Made by a program: the position numbers and the translations under genes
Assembly (NCBI RefSeq): GCF_900089455.2
Contig: NZ_LT907988.1
Coordinates: 4,340,001 to 4,404,000 of the forward strand
Origin: Orrella dioscoreae
GTDB lineage: Bacteria; Pseudomonadota; Gammaproteobacteria; Burkholderiales; Burkholderiaceae_B
Direction: 5' to 3'
DNA length: 64,000 nucleotides
The notes under the pieces: model-generated
The model's database searches: none
What the model saw: the letters and a program-made list of their open reading frames with translations, nothing else
Told to the model about the DNA's origin: nothing
In this document: positions 24,301 to 32,123 of the stretch, one piece after another
Layout: every line of letters begins with the position of its first letter
Position numbering within the stretch: position 1 is the first letter of the stretch

Positions 24301-26906
24301 GCGGGCTCTCCGGCAGGCGCCACCGGCAGCGTCTTGGCGAATTTCACATAGGCACCGTCGGTGCGCGTGCTGTGGTCCAGGCGGCCTTGCGAGATATCCG
24401 CGCGGAACAGGTTCGCGCCGCTGAGATCGGCATGGCGGAAATCGCTTTTCTGCATCAAGGCATCGATCAGGTCGGTGTCGCGCAGGACGGCGCCCTGCAG
24501 GTCCGCTTCCATGAAGATCGACTCGCGCGCGTCGGCCCGCGTGAAAATGGCCTCGCGCAGCGTCGACTCCGAAAAATCGCAACGCTGCAGGCGCGCGCCG
24601 GTGAAGTCGGCGCCGTCCAGCGCGATATCGCGCAGGTTGCATTCCTTCAGGTGCGCGTGATCGAAGCGCGCGGCGTCCAGGTCCGTCTCCACTGCGCAGC
24701 AGGTGGTGAGCCGCGCATGGCTGAACACGGGTGGCGTGTCGAAGCTGCTCTGCACCCAGGCGCAGGCGGTCAGCGTGGCATGGGAATAATCCGCGTCCTC
24801 CAGGTCGCTATCCAGCCAGACCACGCGATGCAGCACGGCCTCGGCGTGCGCGCCACGGATGAGGTAGGCGTCCTGCCAGAACGTCACGGCCTCCAGCCTG
24901 GCCTTGGAGAAATCGCAGTCCCGGAAGCCCACGCCCGAGGGCGCGCAATCCTGGATGCGCGTGCCGGTGAAGTCGCAATACTCGAACTCGGCCTCGTCCA
25001 GCGTGGTTTCCTGGAAACGCGCCTGCGCGAAACAGGCATCGAAGGCATCCAGGCGGCCCAGGTTGGCGCGGGTGAAGTCCGCGCCTCGGCAATCGGTTTC
25101 CATCATGACCGCACGGGTCAGCACAGCTTCGCGCAAATCCGCGCCGGCGAGCGAGGCGCCGCGCAGGTCGGCGCCCTCCATCCAGACGCCGCGGCAACGC
25201 GCGCCCGACATGTCCAGCCCCGACAGGTCCACGCCCGTCAGGTCCAGGCCCGACAGGTCGCGGCTGCCCGCCAGCAGGCTCTCCACCCGGCCGCGCATGC
25301 GCACGACGCGGCTGTGCGGCGTGGCCAGCGGGGCATTCTGGATATGGGCGCCGCGCAGATACACCTGTCCCAGGCGTTCGCGTGCTTCCTGCATCATGGC
25401 CTGCACTTTCTCGGGCGTCATGCCGCTGTCGGCGCCAGCGGCCTGCGCGCGCTGCGCCATTGCCATGAAACCTTCCGCCGCGGACTCGTCCGCGATGCGG
25501 GGCGGCCCACCGGGTTGCGGCGTGGTGACGACCTGGCTGGCCGAGGCCGCGCCGCCCGGCGCTGTCGGAAAGTGCTGGGCAAAGCGCGCATCGGCCTCGC
25601 GGCGTTGGCGCAAGGCCCGCGCCTTCGCCTCGCGGGTGCGGCGGCGCATCTGGCGCGAGAAATCGGGCAGGTCATCCAGGCTGCGCATCGACGGCACGGG
25701 GTCTTCCTGGACATCGAACTGCGCGGGATCCTGGCCGGCTTCCTTCACCCTGTCCATCATGTCGCGCCGCAGGTTGTCGGCGCGCTGGCGCTGGTTCACC
25801 ACGAGCGGCGTGGAGAAGTTCTCGTCCATGTCGACCAGTTCGCGCATGGCGGATTCCGGCACGAGATCCTTGTCCCGCAGGGCATAGAGCGCGCCTTCTT
25901 CGCGCGGCAGGCGCCGCGCCAGCGTGTGCTGGTAATGCGCCAGCTCGCGAGGGCAATCCAGCGTCTCCAGCGCAGGCATGATCACCTCGAGGTCCGAGGC
26001 GTCATCGGTGGCAATCGGCGCCGCGCCCTGGAAAATCAGCAGCACGCGCTCGCGGTCAGGGAAGAACCAGGCCGTGGTGTGGCGCAGCGCAATCTCTTCC
26101 AGCGCATCCTCGCCATGCCGGCGGACGAAGCAGCGGCCACGCCAGGCGGGCAGTTCGCCTTCCAGCACGACGCGCCGGGGGTGCATGTTGCCGATTCGGT
26201 AAGGCGCGCGCGGCGGCAGCGCGGGCTGTCCCGCGAACCATTGGTCGGGCGAGGCCGCATTGAAGAAGTGCGGGTCCAGCGTGTCGGGGAAGCCCGGAAA
26301 GCCCTTTTCGGGCCAGCCCGGATCGAACTCGCCGGAGAGCTTGAAGCGGCGCGGCCGGATGGGCGAGATCGCGCCCAGCCCGACAGGACGGCAGGCGCCG
26401 TGCTCATGCGTCATGCGATCGTCGAAGGCTTCCACCTGCGGCGCCCAGCGCAATTCGCCTTCGCCCACCGCGGCGCCCAGGCCCACCGGGTTCTCCGCGA
26501 AGTCGGGGCCGCCATAGGCATGGCGCCAGTTCACCGGCACGCCCTCGACGGCGGCGGGCTCGGTCATGCGGCCCTGCACCCAGGCGCGCTTGCCCGTCAC
26601 CAGCAGGTGTTTCTCCTTGCCCGCCACGCTGACCAGCACCGCGCAGCGCTCGGGTTGCCGGGCATCGTGCGACCAGGCCTTGCCGCTGACCAGGAACTCG
26701 GCGCAAGGCTTGGGCACGGCCATGTCCAGCGCCTCGTCCTCGTCCAGCACCTCGCCGGCAGTGGTCCACAGGTCGGCTTCGGGCAGCAGCACCGGTTGCG
26801 GATCCAGCGTGGCGAACGCGAACACGGAGACGCCCAGTTGCTGGCGGCCGCGATACTGGTAGGGGCGCGTCAACATGCCCAGACGCAGGGGCTTCAGGAT
26901 TCTCAT
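24297..26906 (-). CDS. DUF2169-pentapeptide fusion, T6SS effector adaptor
   Basis: An 869-residue two-part protein. Residues 1 to about 320 are DUF2169 (LKPLRLGMLTRPYQYRGRQQ; GKRAWVQGRMTEP; VNWRHAYGGPDFAENPVG; LDPHFFNAASPDQW), a family shown in Agrobacterium to act as adaptor for loading a PAAR-linked effector onto VgrG. A charged, helical middle (about 360-500) joins it to a long pentapeptide-repeat C-terminus (about 535-850; LSGLDLTGVDLSGLDMSGAR). It lies 15 bases after the membrane-protein gene and overlaps the next pentapeptide gene. The gene order vgrG-DUF2169-DUF4150 toxin makes it the probable loader of the Ntox15 effector. Confidence 0.9.
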   Translation of the reverse strand: MRILKPLRLGMLTRPYQYRGRQQLGVSVFAFATLDPQPVLLPEADLWTTAGEVLDEDEALDMAVPKPCAEFLVSGKAWSHDARQPERCAVLVSVAGKEKHLLVTGKRAWVQGRMTEPAAVEGVPVNWRHAYGGPDFAENPVGLGAAVGEGELRWAPQVEAFDDRMTHEHGACRPVGLGAISPIRPRRFKLSGEFDPGWPEKGFPGFPDTLDPHFFNAASPDQWFAGQPALPPRAPYRIGNMHPRRVVLEGELPAWRGRCFVRRHGEDALEEIALRHTTAWFFPDRERVLLIFQGAAPIATDDASDLEVIMPALETLDCPRELAHYQHTLARRLPREEGALYALRDKDLVPESAMRELVDMDENFSTPLVVNQRQRADNLRRDMMDRVKEAGQDPAQFDVQEDPVPSMRSLDDLPDFSRQMRRRTREAKARALRQRREADARFAQHFPTAPGGAASASQVVTTPQPGGPPRIADESAAEGFMAMAQRAQAAGADSGMTPEKVQAMMQEARERLGQVYLRGAHIQNAPLATPHSRVVRMRGRVESLLAGSRDLSGLDLTGVDLSGLDMSGARCRGVWMEGADLRGASLAGADLREAVLTRAVMMETDCRGADFTRANLGRLDAFDACFAQARFQETTLDEAEFEYCDFTGTRIQDCAPSGVGFRDCDFSKARLEAVTFWQDAYLIRGAHAEAVLHRVVWLDSDLEDADYSHATLTACAWVQSSFDTPPVFSHARLTTCCAVETDLDAARFDHAHLKECNLRDIALDGADFTGARLQRCDFSESTLREAIFTRADARESIFMEADLQGAVLRDTDLIDALMQKSDFRHADLSGANLFRADISQGRLDHSTRTDGAYVKFAKTLPVAPAGEPA

Positions 26907-26921
26907 GCTCTCGGTTCCGCG

Positions 26922-27611
26922 TCAGCGCACTTCCGTGGGCGAATGCTCGCGGTCGATCGCGATCCGGCGCGTATCGGCGGGGTCCACCAGCACGTGCACG
27001 GTCTGGCCGGTGGCGAAATCGGGCAGCAGCGGGTTTTCCACACGCGTGCGCAGCCGCGTGGCGTGCGGCTTGCCGTGGCGGTCCTGCCACCGCAGGTCCA
27101 GCGTCAGGAGGGTGCGCTGCTCGCCCGATGTCTCGACGACACCGCCGCGCGACAGGGCCGTCACCGTCGCCAGCGCGCGCAGCGTGTCGGGCGAGCTCGC
27201 CAGCTGCTCGGCCAGCCGTTCTTCCTGGCTGGGCAGGAAAGCCTGCGCGATCAGCAGGCAGGCCAACGCCACGCCCACCACGCAGGCCCAGATCGGCGGG
27301 TAGTAGCTGAGGTGCGTGCCGCGCGGATCGGACAGCAGCGAGGCCGTCCACCAGACCGCGACCACGACCGCGGCCAGCGTCAGCACGATGGCGATGACAC
27401 CCACCGGACCCGGCAGGAAGGCGCGCTTGACCGGCATGCCGAAGAACAGCGCGATCACCCACACGGCCACGTAAGGCAGGACGCCGGATTCCCCCTGGCG
27501 AACCAGCACCGCCGTCATCGCCACGCCCGCCAGCAGGCTGGCGGCCAGTGCGATCCAGGTGGCAACGCGGGGCGGCAGGGAGGCGTCTTGCATCGGTTCG
27601 GCGAGGTTCAT
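26922..27611 (-). CDS. four-helix inner-membrane protein of the effector operon, unknown function
   Basis: A 229-residue protein that I do not recognise. It has four probable transmembrane helices in the first half (about 17-36, 44-60, 68-90 and 106-124: VATWIALAASLLAGVAMTAV; VLPYVAVWVIALFFGMPV; VGVIAIVLTLAAVVVAVWW; IWACVVGVALACLLIAQAF) and a soluble C-terminal beta-rich domain (about 135-229; LLTLDLRWQDRHGKPHATRL; GQTVHVLVDPADTRRIAIDR). It lies between vgrG and the DUF2169 gene, 15-20 bases from each, so it belongs to the same transcript. A role in immunity or envelope anchoring is possible, but nothing in the sequence settles it. Confidence 0.7.
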   Translation of the reverse strand: MNLAEPMQDASLPPRVATWIALAASLLAGVAMTAVLVRQGESGVLPYVAVWVIALFFGMPVKRAFLPGPVGVIAIVLTLAAVVVAVWWTASLLSDPRGTHLSYYPPIWACVVGVALACLLIAQAFLPSQEERLAEQLASSPDTLRALATVTALSRGGVVETSGEQRTLLTLDLRWQDRHGKPHATRLRTRVENPLLPDFATGQTVHVLVDPADTRRIAIDREHSPTEVR

Positions 27612-27630
27612 GGGGCAGCGCTGTCCGGAT

Positions 27631-29970
27631 CTAGGTGAAAAGGGAGATGACCTTGTTGATGATGTTCGCGCCGCCGGTATGCACGGCCGCCGCGGTATTG
27701 GTGATCAGCGCGCCGATGTTCTGCATGCGCGCCTTGGCGTTGCTGTTGGTGATGTAGAAGAAGTCCAGCTTGGCCACGCCGCCTTGCAGGTTCAGGCCGT
27801 AGCCCTGGGCGCGGGCGCCCCAGAGGTCCGCCGACACGCCGACGATGTTCAGGCGGGCGGGCGTGCCCGCCATGAAGCTGGCGCGCCAGAACTCGGTCGT
27901 GCCCGTGTTCACCACCTTCCAGGCGGGCGTGGTGACGGTCATGCCGGTGTTGGCGTGGATGTCGTACTGGCCGGTCACGGTGTGCGTGATCGTGCCGGTA
28001 TTGGTGGCCGTGGTGTCGCCGGTGACGGTGGTTTCCACGGCGCCGGTAATGGTGTCGACCACGGGTCCGGTGATGGTGCGGGTCACGTCGCCTGTCGTCG
28101 TCTGCGTCAGGTTGCCGGTGATGGTCTCGTCCACGTTGCCCGTGGTCTTGTCCAGGACAGGTCCGGTGATGGTGCGCGTGACATCGCCTGTCGTCGTCTG
28201 CGTCAGGTTGCCGGTGATCGTTTCCTCGACGTTGCCCGTGATCGTCTCGACCACGTCGCCGGTGAACTTGCGGTTCTCGTTGCCGGTGACGGTTTCGTTG
28301 ACCTCGCCCGTCACCGTGCGGTCGGCGCCCGCCTCGAAGAATTCGGACTCGTGGCCCACCACCGTGGTGGTGCGCAGGCCCTCGACGCGCAGCGTGTCGG
28401 AACCGCCGATGAGCGTGTTGCGCCAGCCATCCGTGGTGTGGTTTTCATTGGCCTCGACCTCGGTGACCATGTCGCGCTCGGCGTGCAGCCAGATGCGCTC
28501 GCTGCCCTCCAGGTCTTCGAACATCAGCGCGTTGGCCGTGGCCGGATTGCCCTGCTTGGTGCGGCTCAGGAAGCCGCTTTGCGTGGCGTTGCCCGGCAGC
28601 TCCCAGGGCGGCATGTTGCCGGCGTTGTAGACCCGGCCCACCACGATGGGGCGGTCGGGCTGGCCGCCGATGAAGTCCACGATGACCTCGTCGCCCACGC
28701 GCGGCAGCTGGATGCCGCCGAAGCCGCTGCCGGCCCAGGGACTGGAGACCCGCACCCAGCACGAGCTGTTCTCGTTGCGCTGGCCGTAGCGATCCCAGTG
28801 GAAATGCACCTTGATGCGGCCGTATTCGTCGGTCCAGATTTCCTCGCCCGGCTTGCCCACCACGCGCGCGGTCTGCGGGCCGTGGGTGTAGGGCAGCGGC
28901 GTCTGGCGCGGCGCACGGAATTGCGTGGAAGAAGGCAGCGCGGAAAGCTGCACGTCGAAGAGGCCTTGCCTGGCATCCGAGGCGTAGCCGCTTTCCTGGA
29001 TGCGGTAGCGCACACCAACGATCAGGTATTCCCGGTTCTCGGCCTGGCGCGGATGGTTACGCAGCGTGAAGAGATAGCCGGGCGCCAGCCCGCGCACGTT
29101 GCCGTGGCCATAGACCTGGGCCTGCCGGGCCTGCAGGGCCTCCAGCCTCACGCGCGAATACTGCTCGCCCTGGTCGGCCTCGGTATAGCCGCCCATCCAC
29201 TCATAGACTTCCAGGTTCCCGCCTTCGTAAGGACCCGGATTCTCGCGCCGCGCATCCAGGCTGGCGGCGGGCTTGCGGAAGTCATAGTCCACCGTGGCGA
29301 AGCCGCCCGGCGTGATTTCCTCCACCGGCTCCCAGCCGGCCAGGAACTCTTCCAGCGGCGAACCGAAATTGTCCGGGGCGTAATACGCGATGGTCTCGCT
29401 GCCCGGCAGCGGATCGTGCTGCATGGTGTCGTCGGTGATGACAAGCGTGTGCTTGTCACCTTCGTGCTTGAACCAGTAATAGATGCCTTCGTGCTCCATC
29501 AGCCGGCTGACGAAGGCGAAGTCGCTTTCTTGGTACTGCACGCAGTATTCCCAGTTGCGGTACGACGCCGTCAGCTTGTACTCGACCGGATAGGGGTACT
29601 CCGCCAGCACCTCGCGCAGCACGTCGGGCACGGATTTCTGCTGGAATATCTTGCTGTCCGAGGTCTGGGTCAGGTACCACAGCCAGGGGCGCACGGTCAG
29701 GCGATACACGTAATGGCGTTCGGTGGAGCCGTCGCGGCCGGCCATCGTGGCGCGGGTGACCTGGCCGTTCAGGTGGCGCTTGGCGCCGCCGCTTTGCTCG
29801 ATGTCCAGCGTCAACCACTGGCCGAGCATGCCGCGCATGTCCAGCGACACCGATTTCGAGAGCAACTCCACATCGAACTCGAACAGGCTCGAGAGCGACT
29901 CGTGACCCTGCATGGCGCGAAACAGCAGGTCTTCCCCCGAAGCCAGCCTGGCACTCACGACGCGATTCAT
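27631..29970 (-). CDS. tssI: type VI secretion tip protein VgrG/TssI
   Basis: Trimeric spike protein of 779 residues. The gp27-like part (about 1-380) and the gp44/OB-fold gp5-like part (about 390-480; GEEIWTDEYGRIKVHFHWDR; CWVRVSSPWAGSGFGGIQLP; VIVDFIGGQPDRPIVVGRVY) are canonical. The C-terminal needle has short beta repeats with TG turns, including a 32-residue tandem duplication (DNA 28064-28255), and ends in an extension of about 110 residues (WKVVNTGTTEFWRASFMAG and onward) with no recognised enzymatic motif. AAGGAG precedes the ATG. It heads the effector operon running to 19759. The extension may be the DUF4150 docking site (inference). Confidence 0.95.
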   Translation of the reverse strand: MNRVVSARLASGEDLLFRAMQGHESLSSLFEFDVELLSKSVSLDMRGMLGQWLTLDIEQSGGAKRHLNGQVTRATMAGRDGSTERHYVYRLTVRPWLWYLTQTSDSKIFQQKSVPDVLREVLAEYPYPVEYKLTASYRNWEYCVQYQESDFAFVSRLMEHEGIYYWFKHEGDKHTLVITDDTMQHDPLPGSETIAYYAPDNFGSPLEEFLAGWEPVEEITPGGFATVDYDFRKPAASLDARRENPGPYEGGNLEVYEWMGGYTEADQGEQYSRVRLEALQARQAQVYGHGNVRGLAPGYLFTLRNHPRQAENREYLIVGVRYRIQESGYASDARQGLFDVQLSALPSSTQFRAPRQTPLPYTHGPQTARVVGKPGEEIWTDEYGRIKVHFHWDRYGQRNENSSCWVRVSSPWAGSGFGGIQLPRVGDEVIVDFIGGQPDRPIVVGRVYNAGNMPPWELPGNATQSGFLSRTKQGNPATANALMFEDLEGSERIWLHAERDMVTEVEANENHTTDGWRNTLIGGSDTLRVEGLRTTTVVGHESEFFEAGADRTVTGEVNETVTGNENRKFTGDVVETITGNVEETITGNLTQTTTGDVTRTITGPVLDKTTGNVDETITGNLTQTTTGDVTRTITGPVVDTITGAVETTVTGDTTATNTGTITHTVTGQYDIHANTGMTVTTPAWKVVNTGTTEFWRASFMAGTPARLNIVGVSADLWGARAQGYGLNLQGGVAKLDFFYITNSNAKARMQNIGALITNTAAAVHTGGANIINKVISLFT
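28064..28255 (-). repeat. two-copy 96-bp tandem repeat in the vgrG needle region
   Basis: Units 28064-28159 and 28160-28255 encode nearly the same 32 residues (core TQTTTGDVTRTITGP). The copies differ at a few third positions and more at one end. A repeat in the needle changes spike length in whole beta-helix turns. Confidence 0.75.
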
Positions 29971-30193
29971 CCCCGAACTCCTTCCGTGTACGAGGCCTCA
30001 TGGACCTCTCGTTCGACATGCCTCTTTCCGACCGGGACAGGCGCGTGCGCGGCGCCCGTCGCGGTCCCGTCCATGCATTCTGTTCAGGCTGTGGGAAGGG
30101 AATATGACGGAAATAGTTTGATTACCTTTTTGTGGATCTTGTTTCGTCGAAGTAACCAAACCTGGAATGAGGGACGGGCATAACGGCGGTGCG

Positions 30194-30594
30194 TCAGCCT
30201 GGCGCCTGCATGTAGGCTCGGATGAAACCCATGAAGGTATCCGCCAGCCGCGCGACGTGTCGGTTCGTGGGGTCGATCTCCACGATGCTGGCGTCGCGCG
30301 TGTCGTAGGCGATGCAGAATCCCTGCATGTCATCGCCCAGCAGAAGCAAGGGCTCGACGCCACGGGCGTCGCCATAGATTTCCTGCGGCGCGATCAGACC
30401 GTTGTAGAGCACCAGGCGGTCATCGGCCACGCTGCCTGCGCCGTATTCGGCGAGGAAAAGGAGATAGTCGTCGGGAACATCTGGCCAAGCCTGCAGGATG
30501 CGGGCGAGCTTATGTGAGGCTGAAATCTTTCCCGCTCAATCTTCGCGCGGAACCAGGACTTGCAGTAGTGAAGCGTCTTCCTCACGGTCGCCAA
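30194..30594 (-). pseudogene. SMI1/KNR4-like (immunity superfamily) gene, apparently frameshifted
   Basis: The 3' frame encodes a clear SMI1/KNR4-type segment (WPDVPDDYLLFLAEYG, then RLVLYNGLI and GVEPLLLLGDDMQGFCIAYD), but going upstream it meets a TGA with no ATG, GTG or TTG before the Ser-Val at 30430. The N-terminal part expected for the family (TLHYCKSWFRAKIERER) is in the next frame, from a TTG at 30594; joining the two needs one extra base near 30525 (in AAAGATTT). So it is either a pseudogene, a programmed shift, or a sequencing error. As it stands only a 78-residue C-terminal piece (GTG at 30430) could be made. SMI1/KNR4 proteins often act as toxin immunity proteins. It follows the Ntox50 immunity gene directly. 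Confidence 0.6.
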
Positions 30595-30909
30595 TTACTG
30601 AGGCATGTCGTATTCACGACGGCTGTAAACCACACCATCCATGAAATCGAGTTTTCCTACTGGCAGATCGGAAAACTCGCACTCAAGTTCCACGTGCGCA
30701 ATCTTGTCCGTGCCGATCTGGGCGGAAAGATTCGTAGCGACCACCTCCAGGCTTTCCCAGTCGAAATCGGTGGGTTCGCGATCCAGGTAGTACCGGATCG
30801 TCAATTGACGCTCTTCCGACAGCGACACCGCAACGGCCCGGATGTCGGAATACACCTCGCCGATCATTGAGCGCCAAAGCGCCAACAACAGCCAATCAGG
30901 AATCTTCAT
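30595..30909 (-). CDS. putative immunity protein of the Ntox50 effector
   Basis: A 104-residue cytoplasmic protein, family not recognised. It begins MKIPDWLLLALWRSMIGEVY and continues with two beta strands (IRAVAVSLS; LTIRYYLDREPTDFDWESLE) and an acidic centre (HVELECEFSDLPVGKLDF), ending YSRREYDMPQ. It starts 2 bases after the toxin stop; an overlapping TTG two codons earlier is also possible. Size, net negative charge and tight coupling to a toxin gene make immunity the best reading. AT content seems higher than in the tss genes, as is common for immunity genes. Confidence 0.65.
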   Translation of the reverse strand: MKIPDWLLLALWRSMIGEVYSDIRAVAVSLSEERQLTIRYYLDREPTDFDWESLEVVATNLSAQIGTDKIAHVELECEFSDLPVGKLDFMDGVVYSRREYDMPQ

Positions 30910-30911
30910 GC

Positions 30912-32108
30912 TCAATTTCCATAAACGGTGGGATTTGCCGGAACGATATGCGCACCGAGTGTGCCCGAGTGGATTGTCCCATAGCGCGTCGCCAGGCCGG
31001 AGGTACCATCGACGCCAATGTCGCGGCCGAAATCCAGGACAGGCTGTCCGCGCGAGCCCGTACCCACGACGGGGAACTCGCCAGCTCGTGTACCCCGTAG
31101 CAGGTCCTGCGGGTCGACCCCCTCGTTCAGGAAGCTCCGGCCTGGCGTGAAATTGTTGTGCCCCTGGATGTGCTTGCCTTGCTGGCCGGAATGGATGTTT
31201 TCCGGCAACTGATCCAAGGCATGCGGCACCGTCTGGGTACGCGGCGTCGCCGGGGCCGCGCTCTGGGTCGACTGACTCGGTGTCTGGCTAGTCGATTGGC
31301 TGGCACCAGACTGCTGCCCCCCTCCCCCATTCCCACCCCGACTCATCAACCGCCCCGCCCCGCGCGTCAGCAGCGCGACCAGCGCCCCGACCCCGATCGT
31401 GGTCACGCAACGCGCCAGCGACTGCGCGGCCTTGTCCAGGTCTTCCGTGCTCTGCGCATTCAAGGTGTGATGAAAGAAATCCGCCAAGGCGCCGATGGCA
31501 TCGAAGATGGCCCAGCCCACCAGCGCGAAGCCGATGCCCAGCAAGGCCGCGTCGGCGATGAAGCCCACGCCCACGGCGTGCGAACCCGCCCACACCACCA
31601 GCACCGCCACGGTCGTGGCCAGCGCGGCGGGCTCGAGCAGCTGGGCAAATGCCTGCCGCGCCTCGCCGCTCAAGTAGGCGGGCATGTGCGTCAGCACATA
31701 GCGGAAACGCGCCTCCAGCGACCACGACGACACGGGGCCGGCGGGCATGCCGGTGTCCGCCGCCGGCGGCGGCGTCGGGGCATCGCCCTGTGCCAGCGGC
31801 ACGATCATGCCCGCGATGGCCCCGGATTGCGCCATCGCGGCCACCCGCGGACCCGCCTGGTCGGCGCCGTAGCGCCAGTTGTCGAACAGGCCGCCGCCCT
31901 CGACGGTGCCGACCCAGCTGGCCAGCCGCGCGTGGGCGTGGCTGTCGCGCAGGAAGCCGCCCAACGCCATGCGCATGGCGGCTTCGTCCTGGATCAGCAG
32001 TTGCGGCGCCACCGCATCGAAGCAGGCGCGCGGCCCCAGCAGCAGGCGCTCGCCGCCTGACTCCAGCGCCAGCACCCTGCCCTCGCGCGCGAAACATTGG
32101 GCTTGCAT
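30912..32108 (-). CDS. T6SS effector with membrane segments and C-terminal Ntox50 toxin domain
   Basis: A 398-residue polymorphic toxin encoded right after clpV. The N-terminal half (about 1-130) is a delivery region without known motif. Hydrophobic helices follow (about 160-215: PAALATTVAVLVVWAGSHAV; FIADAALLGIGFALVGWAIF; and VGALVALLTRGAG), then a Ser/Gln/Thr-rich linker (about 265-300). The C-terminal 95 residues match Ntox50: GKHIQGHNNFTPGRS, PQDLL, VLDFGRDIGV, and the end TLGAHIVPANP. Ntox50 is predicted to be a ribonuclease-type toxin (from the polymorphic toxin literature; not demonstrated here). GGGAG precedes the ATG; the immunity gene follows immediately. Confidence 0.85.
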   Translation of the reverse strand: MQAQCFAREGRVLALESGGERLLLGPRACFDAVAPQLLIQDEAAMRMALGGFLRDSHAHARLASWVGTVEGGGLFDNWRYGADQAGPRVAAMAQSGAIAGMIVPLAQGDAPTPPPAADTGMPAGPVSSWSLEARFRYVLTHMPAYLSGEARQAFAQLLEPAALATTVAVLVVWAGSHAVGVGFIADAALLGIGFALVGWAIFDAIGALADFFHHTLNAQSTEDLDKAAQSLARCVTTIGVGALVALLTRGAGRLMSRGGNGGGGQQSGASQSTSQTPSQSTQSAAPATPRTQTVPHALDQLPENIHSGQQGKHIQGHNNFTPGRSFLNEGVDPQDLLRGTRAGEFPVVGTGSRGQPVLDFGRDIGVDGTSGLATRYGTIHSGTLGAHIVPANPTVYGN

Positions 32109-32123
32109 GGCGTGGCTCCCGTG

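Noticed and set aside
22156-24351. Long plus-strand open frames opposite the pentapeptide and toxin genes
   Set aside because: Same codon-bias effect; the minus-strand reading has clear domains and couplings.
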